From the NCBI GenBank assembly GCA_017308575.1, contig JAFKEQ010000003.1:310001-374000 (forward strand): 64,000 nucleotides of DNA, read 5' to 3'. Positions 47,861-58,287 of this stretch are shown in pieces; the stretch's first letter is position 1, and each line of letters opens with the position of its first letter. The notes under the pieces are model-generated. The model ran no database searches and was not told the DNA's origin. It was given only the letters and a program-made list of their open reading frames with translations. Position numbers and translations under genes: made by a program. Source of the DNA: Afipia sp. GTDB lineage: Bacteria; Pseudomonadota; Alphaproteobacteria; Rhizobiales; Xanthobacteraceae.

Positions 47861-48226
47861 TTACGCCGTATGGTCCTTGTACGCCGCTTCATCCATCAGG
47901 CCGTCGAGATCGCCCTTGTCAGCAATCCGGATCTTGAAGAACCACGCCGCCTTGCCGGGATCGGAATTGATCAGCGAGGGATCGGCCACCAGCGCATCGT
48001 TGATCTCGACCACTTCGCCGGTGATCGGCGCATAAACGTCGGACGCGGCCTTGACGCTTTCGACCACGGCGGCAGCCTCGGCCTTCTTCAGCGCGCGGCC
48101 GACCTTCGGCAGTTCGACGAACACCACGTCGCCAAGCTGGGTCTGTGCGTAATCGGTGATGCCGACGGTGGCGACATCGCCGTCGATCTGGAGCCATTCG
48201 TGATCGGTCGTGTACAGCGTGGTCAT
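47861..48226 (-). CDS. gcvH: Glycine cleavage system H protein
   Basis: Lipoyl carrier of the glycine cleavage system. 121 residues with the lipoylation site Lys 59 ([19 protein letters not shown]). Lies 19 bp after gcvT. Confidence 0.97.
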   Translation of the reverse strand: MTTLYTTDHEWLQIDGDVATVGITDYAQTQLGDVVFVELPKVGRALKKAEAAAVVESVKAASDVYAPITGEVVEINDALVADPSLINSDPGKAAWFFKIRIADKGDLDGLMDEAAYKDHTA

Positions 48227-48245
48227 GACATCCTCGGCGTTGGAA

Positions 48246-49409
48246 TTAGCGTTTGTATCCGTTGGGAACGAAAGGCATCGGCGCGATGCGCAGTGGCAGG
48301 CGCTGGCCGCGCACGTCGGCGTAAACGGTGGTGCCGTCGGCGGCGAGCGTGGTCGGCACATAGCCCATGGCGACCGGGGCATTGAGCGTCGGGCCGAAGC
48401 CGCCGGAGGTGACGGTGCCGATCCGCTCGTTCGATGTGGCATCGGCATAGAGGGCGGCACCTTCGCGCACCGGGGCGCGGCCTTCCGCGCGCAGGCCGAC
48501 GCGGCGGCGCGGTGCGCCGCTCTCGAACTGCTTCAGGATCACATCCGCGCCGGGAAATCCGCCCGCGCGCGCGCCGCCTATGCGGCGGCTCTTCTGCACC
48601 GACCATTCCAGCGCGCCTTCCACCGGTGTCGTCGTGGTGTCGATGTCATGGCCGTAAAGACACAGACCGGCTTCGAGGCGCAGGCTGTCGCGCGCGCCAA
48701 GGCCGATCGGCAGCACGGCGGGATCGGACAGCAGCGTGGCGGCGAGACGTTCGGCATCTTTCGCGGGCACCGAAATCTCGAATCCGTCCTCGCCGGTGTA
48801 GCCGGAGCGTGAGACGAAGCAGTCGATCCCCATCACGTCGTGCGGCCCGGCATCCATGAAGCGCATCGCGGCGAGGCCGGGTGCGTGCTTCGCCAGCACC
48901 TCCACGGCTTTCGGTCCCTGCAATGCGATCAGGGCGCGATCCGGCAGCGGCTCGATGGTGCAGGTGTCTGATAAATGCGCGCGCAGATGCGATTCATCCT
49001 CGGCCTTGCAGGCGGCGTTGACCACCAGGAACAGGTGATCGCCGAAGTTCGCCACCATCAGGTCATCGAGAAGGCCGCCGCTCGCGTTGGTGAACTGCGC
49101 ATAGCGCTGGCGGCCGGGCGCAACGGAGAGAATGTCCTGCGGCACCAGTGTTTCGAGCGCGCGGGCGGCGTCCTCGACTTTGCCGGACTTCGCGCGCAGC
49201 ACGATCTGGCCCATATGCGAGACATCGAACAGGCCGGCGAGGGCACGGGTGTGGAGATGTTCCTTCAGCACGCCGGCGGTGTATTGCACCGGCATTTCGT
49301 ATCCGGCGAAGGGCACCATCTTGGCCCCGCGAGCGACATGCAGAGCATGCAACGGCACGCGCTTCAGCGCAGTCTCAGTCGAGGAAGAAGGAGTTTCGGC
49401 GGCAAACAT
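48246..49409 (-). CDS. gcvT: Aminomethyltransferase GcvT
   Basis: The T-protein transfers the methylene group to tetrahydrofolate and releases ammonia. From the ATG at 49409 (aggagcc ribosome site) it has 387 residues. Typical sequences are [37 protein letters not shown] and [17 protein letters not shown]. First gene of the operon, behind a glycine riboswitch. Confidence 0.95.
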   Translation of the reverse strand: MFAAETPSSSTETALKRVPLHALHVARGAKMVPFAGYEMPVQYTAGVLKEHLHTRALAGLFDVSHMGQIVLRAKSGKVEDAARALETLVPQDILSVAPGRQRYAQFTNASGGLLDDLMVANFGDHLFLVVNAACKAEDESHLRAHLSDTCTIEPLPDRALIALQGPKAVEVLAKHAPGLAAMRFMDAGPHDVMGIDCFVSRSGYTGEDGFEISVPAKDAERLAATLLSDPAVLPIGLGARDSLRLEAGLCLYGHDIDTTTTPVEGALEWSVQKSRRIGGARAGGFPGADVILKQFESGAPRRRVGLRAEGRAPVREGAALYADATSNERIGTVTSGGFGPTLNAPVAMGYVPTTLAADGTTVYADVRGQRLPLRIAPMPFVPNGYKR

Positions 49410-49460
49410 GGTCGGCTCCTGACGGATTCGGAAGCATTCCGAAGGTCTGTCGAAGCCCCA

Positions 49461-49640
49461 TCTGTCGCTGCGCCTGAGAGTATTATCCCGTCGGCGGATG
49501 CCGCGCCGGTTGAACGGCCGCATCTCTTTCCAGATTGTCGGCCGTCGCGCGGTCCTTTTGCCTGAGAGTTTCCGGGGCGGTTGCTCCTTCGGCGCCGGCC
49601 ACCTTCACAGGGGCCGGTCTCTCCCGACGCGACGTCTTGG
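49461..49640 (-). promoter_or_regulatory. Tandem glycine riboswitch before gcvT
   Basis: On the minus strand two glycine aptamers follow one another. Aptamer 1 (about 49640-49545) has gggagaga, the gccgaaggagcaa core and actctcaggcaaaaggaccg. Aptamer 2 (about 49540-49461) has ggaaagag and actctcaggcgcagcgacag. The two 3' motifs (ctctcaggc) are the hallmark of the family. It lies 50 bp before gcvT and should activate the operon when glycine is bound. Confidence 0.92.
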
Positions 49641-49821
49641 GCGGAAGGAACACCGGTTCGACGATGAAGTCAACGCGGCTGCCTGCTGCTTTCAACGGCA
49701 GATTTTCATCACAATGATCATAATTGCTCCACGGTCCCGGCCGCGGCCCGGTGTCACACCGATGTAACGGGAGCGTTGCAAAGGTCCGCATCAGGCATCA
49801 CGTCCCGCGAGGAGAGAGCGC

Positions 49822-50748
49822 ATGAGCGACACCCTGACCACCGACGAAGCCGCGTTGCGCGCACGCATCCATCAGGAGATGGCCGACAGCCTGGACGAGG
49901 AACTGGAATTGGAACTGGACGATCAGCGCCTCGATACGCTGGCCGGAGAGATGCCGGAACATTCCGAATATCCGCCGCTCGATCGCAAGGTCTATTTCAA
50001 GGAACTGCTCCGCCTGCAGACCGAACTGGTCAAATTGCAGGACTGGGTCCAGCATGAGAAGAAGAAGGTCGTCATCCTGTTCGAGGGCCGCGACTCGGCG
50101 GGCAAGGGCGGCGTGATCAAGCGCATCACCCAGCGGCTCAATCCGCGTATCTGCCGCGTCGCAGCGCTGCCCGCGCCGAACGAGCGTGAGCGGACCCAGT
50201 GGTATTTCCAGCGCTATGCCGCGCATCTTCCGGCGGGCGGCGAGATCGTGCTGTTCGACCGGAGCTGGTACAACCGCGCCGGTGTCGAGCGCGTGATGGG
50301 CTTCTGCACCGAGGACCAGTATCAGGAGTTCTTCCAGTCGGTGCCGGAGTTCGAGCGGATGCTGATTCGCTCCGACATCATCCTGCTCAAGTACTGGTTC
50401 TCGATCACCGACGAGGAGCAGGAATTCCGCTTCAACATGCGCATCCATGATCCGCTCAAGCAGTGGAAGCTGAGCCCGATGGACGTGGAAGCCCGCACCC
50501 GCTGGGAGCTTTACACCAAGGCCAAGGAAACCATGCTGGAGCGCACCCATCTGCCGGATTCGCCCTGGTGGATCGTCGATGCTGTGGACAAGAAGCGGGC
50601 CCGGCTGAACTGCATTTCGCATCTGTTGACCCAGATTCCGTATGCGCCGGTCACCCATCAGCCGGTGGTGCTGCCGCCGCGGGTGCGTAATCCCGACTAT
50701 CTGCGCGGGCCGATCCCGGCGGAAATGCACGTCCCGGCGGTTTTCTGA
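49822..50748 (+). CDS. ppk2: Polyphosphate kinase 2 (PPK2 family)
   Basis: PPK2 uses polyphosphate to phosphorylate nucleoside diphosphates (or reverse). The 308-residue protein has Walker [10 protein letters not shown], a lid motif DRSWYNRAG and the Walker B region ([10 protein letters not shown]). Size and motifs fit a one-domain PPK2. Acidic N-terminal part ([10 protein letters not shown]). Followed by a terminator-like hairpin and alaS. Confidence 0.9.
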   Translation: MSDTLTTDEAALRARIHQEMADSLDEELELELDDQRLDTLAGEMPEHSEYPPLDRKVYFKELLRLQTELVKLQDWVQHEKKKVVILFEGRDSAGKGGVIKRITQRLNPRICRVAALPAPNERERTQWYFQRYAAHLPAGGEIVLFDRSWYNRAGVERVMGFCTEDQYQEFFQSVPEFERMLIRSDIILLKYWFSITDEEQEFRFNMRIHDPLKQWKLSPMDVEARTRWELYTKAKETMLERTHLPDSPWWIVDAVDKKRARLNCISHLLTQIPYAPVTHQPVVLPPRVRNPDYLRGPIPAEMHVPAVF

Positions 50749-50768
50749 CCCGCTCGACGGCGCGGCCG

Positions 50769-50803
50769 CGCTGTCCGAGCCCCTTGGGGCTTTCTGGACA
50801 GCG
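50769..50803 (+). terminator. Nested hairpin after ppk2
   Basis: Outer arms cgctgtcc / ggacagcg enclose an inner stem agcccc / ggggct with a two-base loop and tttct. It lies 20 bp after the ppk2 stop and 103 bp before alaS. Acts as a terminator or as a leader structure for alaS. Confidence 0.5.
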
Positions 50804-50905
50804 CCAGACCGCCTAGATACAAGGGGCCTAGACACCCCCTTGCATTCAGCCGGTGTCGCTCCGCGGCCGCCCGGCCGTGACCGGGCGCGGCTGCGGATAT
50901 ACGAT

Positions 50906-53590
50906 ATGAGCGGCGTTAACGAGATCCGATCCACGTTCCTGAACTTCTTCGCGAAGAACGGCCACGATATCGTGCCGTCGTCGCCGCTGGTGCCGCGCAA
51001 CGACCCGACATTGATGTTCACCAATGCGGGCATGGTGCAGTTCAAGAACGTGTTCACCGGGCTCGAGAAGCGGCCCTATCAGCGCGCCACCACCTCGCAG
51101 AAATGCGTCCGCGCCGGCGGCAAGCACAACGATCTCGACAATGTCGGCTACACCGCGCGCCATCACACCTTCTTCGAGATGCTCGGCAACTTCTCGTTCG
51201 GCGATTACTTCAAGGACCGGGCGATCGAGCTTGCGTGGAATCTGATCACCAAGGAATACGGCCTTCCGAAAGAGAAGCTGCTGGTGACGGTCTATTCCGA
51301 GGACGACGAGGCGTTCGGCCTGTGGAAGAAGATCGCGGGCCTGTCTGAATCCAAAATCATCCGGATTCCGACCTCCGACAATTTCTGGCAGATGGGCGAC
51401 ACCGGCCCCTGCGGTCCGTGCTCGGAAATTTTCTTCGACCACGGCGACAAGATCTGGGGCGGACCTCCGGGCTCGCCGGAGGAAGACGGCGATCGCTTCA
51501 TCGAGATCTGGAATCTGGTGTTCATGCAGTTCGACCAGATCGCGCCGGGCAATCGCGTTGCGCTGCCGAAGCCTTCGATCGACACCGGCATGGGCCTTGA
51601 GCGCATCGCGGCCGTGCTGCAGGGCAAGCACGACAACTACGATATCGACCTGTTCGTCGCGCTGATCCGCGCCATTTCTGAACTCACCGGTGCCGATCCG
51701 CACGGCGAACAGAAGGCCTCGCTGCGTGTGATCGCCGATCACCTGCGCGCTTCGTCGTTCCTGATCGCCGATGGCGTGCTGCCGTCCAACGAAGGCCGCG
51801 GCTATGTGCTGCGCCGGATCATGCGCCGTGCCATGCGCCACGGCCAGTTGCTCGGGGCCAAAGAGCCGCTGATGTATCGCCTCGTCTGGGCGCTGGTGCG
51901 CGAGATGGGCCAGGCCTATCCGGAACTGGTGCGCGCCGAGAATTTGATCGAGGAAACGCTGAAGCTGGAAGAAACCCGCTTCCGCAAGACGCTGGAGCGC
52001 GGCCTCACCATTCTGGACGACAAGAGCGCGTCGCTGAAGAAGGGCGATATGTTCGACGGCGAGACGGCGTTCACGCTGTACGACACCTATGGCTTTCCGC
52101 TCGACCTCACGCAGGACGCGCTGCGCAACCGCGGCATCGGCGTCGATATTGCTTCGTTCACCGATGCGATGGAAAAGCAGAAGGCCAAGGCCCGCGCGGC
52201 ATGGGCCGGCTCGGGCGATACCGCCGCGGAGGCGATCTGGTTTCCGCTGCGCGAAAAGCTCGGTGCGAGCGAATTTCTCGGCTACGACACCGAGATCGCG
52301 GAAGGCGTCGTCACTGCATTGGTGAAGGACGGCAAGGAAGCCGACGGCGCCAAGGTGGGCGACGAGGTCGCCATCGTGATGAACCAGACGCCGTTTTACG
52401 CCGAGTCCGGCGGTCAGGTCGGCGATACCGGCATCCTGAGCGGCGAGGGCGGCGCGCGGGTGCGCGTCACCGACACACAGAAGAAGGCGGGCGACCTGTT
52501 CGTGCATCTCGGCACGGTGGAGCAGGGCACGCTGAAGCCTGGCATGGCGCTGCAGCTTGAGGTGGACCACACAAGGCGTTCGGCGATCCGCGCCAATCAT
52601 TCCGCGACGCATCTGCTGCACGAGGCGCTGCGTCAGGTGCTGGGCGATCACATCGCGCAGCGCGGCTCGATGGTTGCGCCGGAGCGCCTGCGTTTCGACT
52701 TCGCGCATACCAAGCCGATCACGCCGGATGAACTGCGCAAGATCGAAGACATTGCCAACGATGTCGTGCTGGAAAACGGTGAAGTCGTCACCCGCTCCAT
52801 GGCGATCGACGACGCTCGAGAATCCGGCGCGCGCGCCCTGTTCGGCGAGAAGTACGGCGACGAGGTGCGCGTGGTGTCGATGGGTAGCGCAGCGCGCGAA
52901 GGCGCGGCGAGCAATGCGCTCGGCTGGTCGGTCGAACTGTGCGGCGGCACTCACGTCAAGCGCACCGGCGATATCGGATTGATCTCGGTGACCGGCGAGA
53001 GCGCGGTGTCATCTGGCGTCCGCCGCATCGAGGCGCTCACCGGGCGTGCAGCGCGTCATGCGCTCAACAGTTCGCGCGCCGATCTGCGCGCCGTCTCCGC
53101 GACCCTCAATGCATCGATCAGCGACATCACTTCACGCGCGGCGGCCGTTGTCGAAGAGCGCAAGAAGCTTGAGCGCGATCTGTCCGACGCCCGCAAGAAA
53201 CTTGCGATGGGTGGTGGCGGCACCGCTGCAAACGGCGCTGCGGCTGCATCGGATGTGCGCACGGTGGGCGATGTGAAACTGCTCGCGCGCGCCGTTCAAG
53301 GCATCGAGATCAAGGATCTCAAGAGTCTTGCCGATCAAGGCAAGAAGCAGATCGGCTCCGGCGTTGTCGCGCTGGTCGCCACCAGCGAGGACGGCAAGGC
53401 CAGCGTGGTCGTCGGCGTGACGCCGGACCTGACCTCGCGTTTCAGCGCGGTTGACCTCGTGCGCAAGGCCTCCGAAGTGCTGGGCGGCAAGGGCGGTGGC
53501 GGCAAGCCCGATATGGCGCAGGCCGGCGGTCCCGACGGCGCGAAGGCCGACGATGCGCTGAAGGCGATCGAAGCCGCAATGGGGGCGTGA
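50906..53590 (+). CDS. alaS: Alanine-tRNA ligase
   Basis: Charges tRNA-Ala. From ATG 50906 ([20 protein letters not shown]) it has 894 residues, the normal length. The catalytic domain ([20 protein letters not shown]), the editing-site motif [13 protein letters not shown], the C-terminal zinc motif CGGTHV and the C-Ala domain are all present. Start codons further upstream would add non-conserved residues. Confidence 0.97.
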   Translation: MSGVNEIRSTFLNFFAKNGHDIVPSSPLVPRNDPTLMFTNAGMVQFKNVFTGLEKRPYQRATTSQKCVRAGGKHNDLDNVGYTARHHTFFEMLGNFSFGDYFKDRAIELAWNLITKEYGLPKEKLLVTVYSEDDEAFGLWKKIAGLSESKIIRIPTSDNFWQMGDTGPCGPCSEIFFDHGDKIWGGPPGSPEEDGDRFIEIWNLVFMQFDQIAPGNRVALPKPSIDTGMGLERIAAVLQGKHDNYDIDLFVALIRAISELTGADPHGEQKASLRVIADHLRASSFLIADGVLPSNEGRGYVLRRIMRRAMRHGQLLGAKEPLMYRLVWALVREMGQAYPELVRAENLIEETLKLEETRFRKTLERGLTILDDKSASLKKGDMFDGETAFTLYDTYGFPLDLTQDALRNRGIGVDIASFTDAMEKQKAKARAAWAGSGDTAAEAIWFPLREKLGASEFLGYDTEIAEGVVTALVKDGKEADGAKVGDEVAIVMNQTPFYAESGGQVGDTGILSGEGGARVRVTDTQKKAGDLFVHLGTVEQGTLKPGMALQLEVDHTRRSAIRANHSATHLLHEALRQVLGDHIAQRGSMVAPERLRFDFAHTKPITPDELRKIEDIANDVVLENGEVVTRSMAIDDARESGARALFGEKYGDEVRVVSMGSAAREGAASNALGWSVELCGGTHVKRTGDIGLISVTGESAVSSGVRRIEALTGRAARHALNSSRADLRAVSATLNASISDITSRAAAVVEERKKLERDLSDARKKLAMGGGGTAANGAAAASDVRTVGDVKLLARAVQGIEIKDLKSLADQGKKQIGSGVVALVATSEDGKASVVVGVTPDLTSRFSAVDLVRKASEVLGGKGGGGKPDMAQAGGPDGAKADDALKAIEAAMGA

Positions 53591-53732
53591 CCGGCTCAGG
53601 TCTGCCTCGGAAGCGCATCCCGCCATGTCCGGGCGAATGGCTTTGTCGACGATTGTTACCTGCGAGCCACAGCTTCTTTCCGGAATCGCGGCTACGCTCA
53701 CACCCATATTTTGATAGTGAATTGGGTGTTTC

Positions 53733-55145
53733 GTGCGCAAATTGATTTTGATCGCGGGTCTTTTCACCGCAGCTTCTGTCTCCATGGCTTCGGCTGCCGA
53801 TCTCGCGCCGCGGATTTTCACCAAGGCGCCGCCGGCCCCTGATAACTGGTCGGGCGGGTATGTCGGCGTCAGCGGCGGTTTCGGCACGGGCAATTCCACC
53901 CAGACCGACCCCGGCCCGGGTCCGCTCGCAGGCGGCGGAGGTGGTGGTCCTGCCGACGGAAGCTACTCGGTCAACGGCGGCCTGATTGGCGGCACGATCG
54001 GATACAACTGGCAGACCGCGCGCTGGGTCTATGGCTTCGAGGGCGATTTTTCCTGGGCTGATATCAGCGGTCATTCCGATCTGTGCGGGTTATCAGCCGG
54101 TACGCCTCACCCGTGCGGGACCAAGCTCAGTTCGCTCGGCACCTTGCGTGGCCGGGTCGGTTATGCGGCGGGGGCAACCGGAAACTGGCTGCTTTATGCG
54201 ACCGGCGGTCTTGCTGTTGGCGACGTGCGTGGCTGGGACGCGACGATGCCTGCATCCGGCAGTGAACTGCGCCCGGGCTGGACGGCCGGTGCTGGCGTGG
54301 AAACGAAATTCGCGCCGAACTGGTCCGCGAAGGTCGAGTACCTTTACGTCAATCTCGGCAAATCGGCCTTGTTCGACGCCTTGCCGTCGGCGCCGGAGAC
54401 GGTGAGCTTCGACGCCCACATCGTGAGGGCGGGCATCAACTACAGGCTTTCCCCCGGAAAGATGCAAGCGCTCGGATTTTCCGCCGAACCTGCGCGCAAC
54501 TGGACCGGGTTCTATATCGGTGCTCATGTCGGCGGCAGTTCGGCCGGCTCCCACTGGGCTTTCCAGCAGGATGATTGGCCCTGGACCGAGTCTCCAAATG
54601 CGATCCCGTTCGGCTCGAAGACAGGCCTGCTTGGAGGCGCTCAAGCCGGATTCAATTATCAGCTTGGATCGGTGGTGGCCGGCGTCGAAGGCACGTGGTC
54701 GGGCCTGAACCAGAAGCACACGGTTGCGAGCCCCTATTATGACACTGATAACGAGACGACCAGGATCAACAATCTCGTCACGATTGCCGGCCGTCTCGGC
54801 GTAACCTGGGACCGCTTGCTGTTTTACGGCAAAGGCGGCTGGGCTGGCGGCGAGGTCGAACTGTCGGCGGCTTCGAGCGATGGCGGGTCTTCCACCACAT
54901 GGACTCCGGGCAGCAGGTTCAGGAACGGCGTGATCGTCGGTGCTGGTTTCGAATACATGCTCACGCAGAATTTCATCCTTGGCCTCGAGTATAATCATAT
55001 CGACCTCGGACGGGCGAGTTACACCGCCTTTAATGTCGGCAACGACACGTCTCTGACTTCGGCCGACGACAAGACCAAGCTCGACACCGTCGTCGGCCGC
55101 TTGAGTTACAAGCTCGATCCTTCGGTGGGTTTTGCAAGCCGATAG
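53733..55145 (+). CDS. Outer-membrane protein with two tandem beta-barrel domains
   Basis: A 470-residue outer-membrane protein starting at GTG with a signal peptide (cleavage near ASA-ADL). It has two Omp25/31-type barrel units: the first from about residue 38 (NWSGGYVGVSGGFGTGNS) to about 245, the second from about 255 (NWTGFYIGAHVGGSSAGS) to the end. Each unit contains a GAG(V/F)E and a VEYLY/LEYNH strand motif. Usually these proteins have one barrel, so this is a fused duplication. Located between alaS and the icd-derived repeat. Confidence 0.8.
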   Translation: MRKLILIAGLFTAASVSMASAADLAPRIFTKAPPAPDNWSGGYVGVSGGFGTGNSTQTDPGPGPLAGGGGGGPADGSYSVNGGLIGGTIGYNWQTARWVYGFEGDFSWADISGHSDLCGLSAGTPHPCGTKLSSLGTLRGRVGYAAGATGNWLLYATGGLAVGDVRGWDATMPASGSELRPGWTAGAGVETKFAPNWSAKVEYLYVNLGKSALFDALPSAPETVSFDAHIVRAGINYRLSPGKMQALGFSAEPARNWTGFYIGAHVGGSSAGSHWAFQQDDWPWTESPNAIPFGSKTGLLGGAQAGFNYQLGSVVAGVEGTWSGLNQKHTVASPYYDTDNETTRINNLVTIAGRLGVTWDRLLFYGKGGWAGGEVELSAASSDGGSSTTWTPGSRFRNGVIVGAGFEYMLTQNFILGLEYNHIDLGRASYTAFNVGNDTSLTSADDKTKLDTVVGRLSYKLDPSVGFASR

Positions 55146-55188
55146 GCCAATCGTCCGCGAAAAATGCGGGACCTGTTGTTGAACTGAA

Positions 55189-55409
55189 AACAAAAAAGGC
55201 GCGGATTGCTCCGCGCCTTTTCGTTTGAGAGTTGCCGAGGCGGCTCAGGCCGCCATCGCCTTGGTCAGGTTTTCCGCCACCTTGTCGAGGAAGCCGGTGG
55301 TGGAGAGCCAGCGCTGATCGGCGCCGACCAGCAGGGCGAGGTCCTTGGTCATGAAGCCGGCTTCGACGGTCTCGACGCACACCTTTTCGAGGGTGTTCGC
55401 GAACTTGGC
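55189..55409. repeat. 221-bp direct repeat, copy A of the icd 3' end and terminator
   Basis: The segment is identical to 58232-58452 at 219 of 221 positions, in the same orientation. It carries the icd terminator hairpin (55196-55220) and the last 54 codons of icd. Both differences fall in the third position of Leu codons (CTC here, CTT in the intact gene) and are synonymous. Confidence 0.97.
55245..55409 (-). pseudogene. icd: Truncated icd copy (last 54 codons)
   Basis: Reverse strand reads the isocitrate dehydrogenase C terminus (for example [20 protein letters not shown]) up to the stop at 55245. The reading breaks at 55409/55410, where sequence of an unrelated antiporter begins. It has no start and cannot give an active enzyme. 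The intact gene is at 58288-59502. Confidence 0.95.
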
Positions 55410-55645
55410 AGGCCGCGAATGTCGGCGCGGCGCGGGGCCTTCTCGTCGCGATCCCCGATGCGTTCGAGGGCGGGCAGATCGTTGCGAAAGCCCGCGCCAT
55501 CAGCGGCACGCTCCCCATCATCGCGCGTGCGCATTCGGAAGAAGAGATCGCGCATCTCAAGCATCATGGCGCGAACTCCGTGATCATGGGGGAGCAGGAA
55601 ATCGCGAAAGCGATGATCGCGCAGATCGGCCTCGCCAGCGCGTGA
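55410..55645 (+). pseudogene. 3' remnant of a CPA2 (YbaL/RosB-type) cation/proton antiporter
   Basis: Plus strand codons from 55412 read AANVGAARGLLVAIPDAFEG, then IIARAHSEEEIAHLKHHGAN and VIMGEQEIAKAMIAQIGLAS, ending at TGA 55645. This is the C-terminal end of the TrkA-N (RCK) domain of Kef/YbaL-type antiporters. About 77 codons remain; the rest of the gene is absent. It abuts the icd fragment exactly. Confidence 0.88.
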
Positions 55646-55649
55646 ACGC

Positions 55650-56507
55650 TTACGCGGGCTGCATGTGCCGGGCGTAAAAGGCGAGTTCGATCGAGATCCA
55701 TTGCGCGTAGGCGTCGCGCAGATAATCCGTGGCCATCGGAACGCCGGCTGCATCGACCGAGAAGAAGCCAAGGTCATCGCCCTCAGCGATCATCTTGGAC
55801 ACCTGCGTCTTGGAAAGGCCGAAGCGGCTCGCAATTTGCGCGCGGCTGGGCAGCGGCGTGCTGTCGATGTCCGCAAGCATCACGGACAGAACAAGCGCGG
55901 CGGCACCTTCGCGCGAGCCGAAAAAGCCGATGAATTCGGGCATCCGGTCTGCGGGCGGTTCGCCTACGATGTGATCGCGACCGCCGGACACCAGAAAACG
56001 CCCGATGAAAGCGGGATCGTTATTGAGCTGTTGCGCACGGTTTTCGCCCGGTTGCAGCACATCCAGCGCACCGACCGCATAAGTGAGCCAGCTACGGGTG
56101 AATTCGTTCATAAGCGCGGTCGGACGATAGGATTTCGAACGGCGGTCGGAGGGGCTTGGCGCTGATTTGATGAAGCCGGTCAGTTTCAGCATCGCCAGCG
56201 TGGTCTTGAGAACGCGCGGGCTCACCTCGTTGCGGCGGGTGCAGAGTTCGAGCAGGCGTGTGTAGGTTGCGCCGCCATCCGCGCCAAACCGCTCGTGATC
56301 GGCGTCGAGATAAAGCAGATAACCGGTCACGCGGAAGCGGGACTCGTAAGAAATCAGCTTGTTGACCAGCCGAGGGGCCTCGCGGAAGCGGGCCAGGCCG
56401 ACCGTGTATTCGCGGATTGCGGCTGCAAAGGCAGGTGACGCACGTAATTGCGCCGCTTCCGCGAGCAGCGGGTCCTTCAGATCATCGTCGGGCTGGACCA
56501 GTGACAT
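55650..56507 (-). CDS. Winged-helix-like regulator candidate
   Basis: A 285-residue protein from ATG 56507. Two helical segments look like HTH parts: YTRLLELCTRRNEVSPRVLK with LKLTGFIKSAPSPSDRRSKS (wing-like, MarR style), and RAQIASRFGLSKTQVSKMIA near residue 240. Family is not certain; a MarR-like regulator with duplicated winged helices is suggested. It is divergent from the autotransporter-like gene with 156 bp between them. Confidence 0.5.
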   Translation of the reverse strand: MSLVQPDDDLKDPLLAEAAQLRASPAFAAAIREYTVGLARFREAPRLVNKLISYESRFRVTGYLLYLDADHERFGADGGATYTRLLELCTRRNEVSPRVLKTTLAMLKLTGFIKSAPSPSDRRSKSYRPTALMNEFTRSWLTYAVGALDVLQPGENRAQQLNNDPAFIGRFLVSGGRDHIVGEPPADRMPEFIGFFGSREGAAALVLSVMLADIDSTPLPSRAQIASRFGLSKTQVSKMIAEGDDLGFFSVDAAGVPMATDYLRDAYAQWISIELAFYARHMQPA

Positions 56508-56663
56508 GTTGCCTTCGGGTGACCTGTGCACCGTGTTTGTGAATTGGGTGCGTTTGTGACCGCGCCAGATGAGAGCGAACCATTTACGTCTTTCTATGAC
56601 TCGGGGAAACGGGGAATTAATACGGCTCCGCGGTTACGCAAGAGCATTAGGGGGCGAGAGCAG

Positions 56664-58175
56664 GTGGGTTTGGAAGCTTTTCGCGGGGCCGAGCGTCCCG
56701 CACGGCATTGTATTGTCTTGATTGCTGCAAGCGCCGCAATTTTTCTGGGAAGCCAGCAGGCAGCTTTCGCTTCGGCAGGCTGCACTGCGGTGAATGCTGG
56801 CGGCTTCAATGCCTCGCAAGCCTCAGGTAGCAGCACCGTTGCCGACATACGGACCATCAATGGATTTGCAGTCGGCGACAAGATCAATTTTAGCGTCAAC
56901 AATGGCGGTTCGGGACAGTGGTGGCTCAATCCCGTAGGTGGCGGGCTGCTTCTGGATCACACGGCTTTTGGCGCTGGCAATTACAGCTATACGGTCACCG
57001 GGACCGGAAACGATACGGACCTGCAAAGCGCCATTCGCCTTTTGGGTGCTGGCAGTATCTCCGTCACCGTCACCTGCAATCCTGCGGCGGGCAGTTCCTC
57101 CGCGCCGACCGACAGCCAGAAGCTGCGTTCTGTGCAGATTCAGGGCTCGACGATGGTGGCGCAGGCCTCCGGTGCGGCCATCACCGGGGCCGTTGGCGGT
57201 GCCATCAATGACGCTTTCGCCAATGGCGGCGCTCCGGCGGCGTTCAGTCCGAACGGCATGACGTTCAACTTTGCTGCCGAACCCGAAGCGAGCATTGCAT
57301 CTCGCTCCGATGTCTCGCGCCGTGCCGATGATGCGTTTGCTGCACTGGCCTATGCAGGCGGGGGATATGCCAAGGCTCCGCGCGCGGCTCCGGTGTTCGA
57401 GCGGCAATGGAGCCTCTGGGCCGATGTTCACGGCACGGGATGGGACCGCATCAACAGCGCGGTCGCGGATATTCACGGCACGCAGCTCAATGCTACGGCG
57501 GGTCTGGGCTACAAGCTCAATCCCGATGTTCTGGTCGGCGCGTTCGGCGGCTATGAGAGTTTCAATTACGACTTCGCGTCGCTCGCGGGCAATCTCAAGG
57601 GCAACGGCGGCACCGTCGGCGGTTATGCCGCGTGGCGGATCACGCAGACATTGCGCTGGGACGCGATGGCGGGTTGGTCAGGCCTGTCCTATGACGGCGT
57701 GGCTGGCACGGCGAGCGGCAGCTTCACCGGTTCGCGCTGGATTGCATCGACAGGCTTGACCGGAAACTATCGGGTTGCGGCGTACATCTTCGAGCCGTCC
57801 GCAAAGGTCTACGCTCTGTGGGAACGTCAGGGTGCGTGGATCGACAGCCTCGGCGCCTCGCAGGCGTCGCGCGACTTTTCGACGGGGCGTGTTTCGGCAG
57901 GCGGCCGTGTCATCGCGCCATGGCAAATCACGGCGACAACGATACTCTCACCCTATCTCGGTTTTTACGGCGACTGGCGGTTTTCGACCGATAACGCGTT
58001 GCCTGTAGGCGTGCCGTTTGTCGGCATCAGCGATGGCTGGTCCGGCCGTGTGACGGGCGGCGTCAATATCGCGACGGCGGGCGGCGGCTCGCTGGCGCTC
58101 GGCGGCGAATACGGTGGAATAGGTAGCAATTACGGCGTGTGGACAGCGAGTGCGCGGGCACACTGGCCGTTCTGA
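56664..58175 (+). CDS. Autotransporter-type beta-barrel outer-membrane protein
   Basis: From a GTG at 56664 (uncertain; longer in-frame starts exist to 56526) the product is 503 residues. A signal peptide (CIVLIAASAAIFLGSQQAAF, cleavage near AFA-SAG) is followed by a short passenger (about 40-200, with one Cys pair) and a C-terminal autotransporter barrel (about 235-503) ending in HWPF with the terminal Phe typical of barrels. Strand motifs include RWIASTGLTGNYR and WSGRVTGGVNIATAGG. The passenger is short for a classical autotransporter. Confidence 0.75.
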   Translation: MGLEAFRGAERPARHCIVLIAASAAIFLGSQQAAFASAGCTAVNAGGFNASQASGSSTVADIRTINGFAVGDKINFSVNNGGSGQWWLNPVGGGLLLDHTAFGAGNYSYTVTGTGNDTDLQSAIRLLGAGSISVTVTCNPAAGSSSAPTDSQKLRSVQIQGSTMVAQASGAAITGAVGGAINDAFANGGAPAAFSPNGMTFNFAAEPEASIASRSDVSRRADDAFAALAYAGGGYAKAPRAAPVFERQWSLWADVHGTGWDRINSAVADIHGTQLNATAGLGYKLNPDVLVGAFGGYESFNYDFASLAGNLKGNGGTVGGYAAWRITQTLRWDAMAGWSGLSYDGVAGTASGSFTGSRWIASTGLTGNYRVAAYIFEPSAKVYALWERQGAWIDSLGASQASRDFSTGRVSAGGRVIAPWQITATTILSPYLGFYGDWRFSTDNALPVGVPFVGISDGWSGRVTGGVNIATAGGGSLALGGEYGGIGSNYGVWTASARAHWPF

Positions 58176-58235
58176 TTTATCCGCGACAAGGCTGAAGGCT
58201 GCCTCGCATCAGTCTCCAGATTCTCGCGGGTAACA

Positions 58236-58265
58236 AAAAAGGCGCGGATTGCTCCGCGCCTTTTC
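58236..58265. terminator. icd terminator (bidirectional)
   Basis: Hairpin ggcgcgg-attgct-ccgcgcc with flanking A6 and T4 tracts, so it can stop transcripts from either side: icd on the minus strand and the autotransporter-type gene on the plus strand. A copy exists at 55193-55222. Confidence 0.9.
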
Positions 58266-58287
58266 GTTTGAGAGTTGCCGAGGCGGC

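Noticed and set aside
50846..52954. 702-codon open frame antisense to alaS
   Set aside because: alaS is complete with all its motifs; the reverse frame is His/Arg/Gln-rich without domains.
53717..56550. Shared 12-bp gtgaattgggtg upstream of both barrel-protein genes (53717-53728 and 56539-56550)
   Set aside because: Short, seen twice only, and at different distances from the starts; could be chance.
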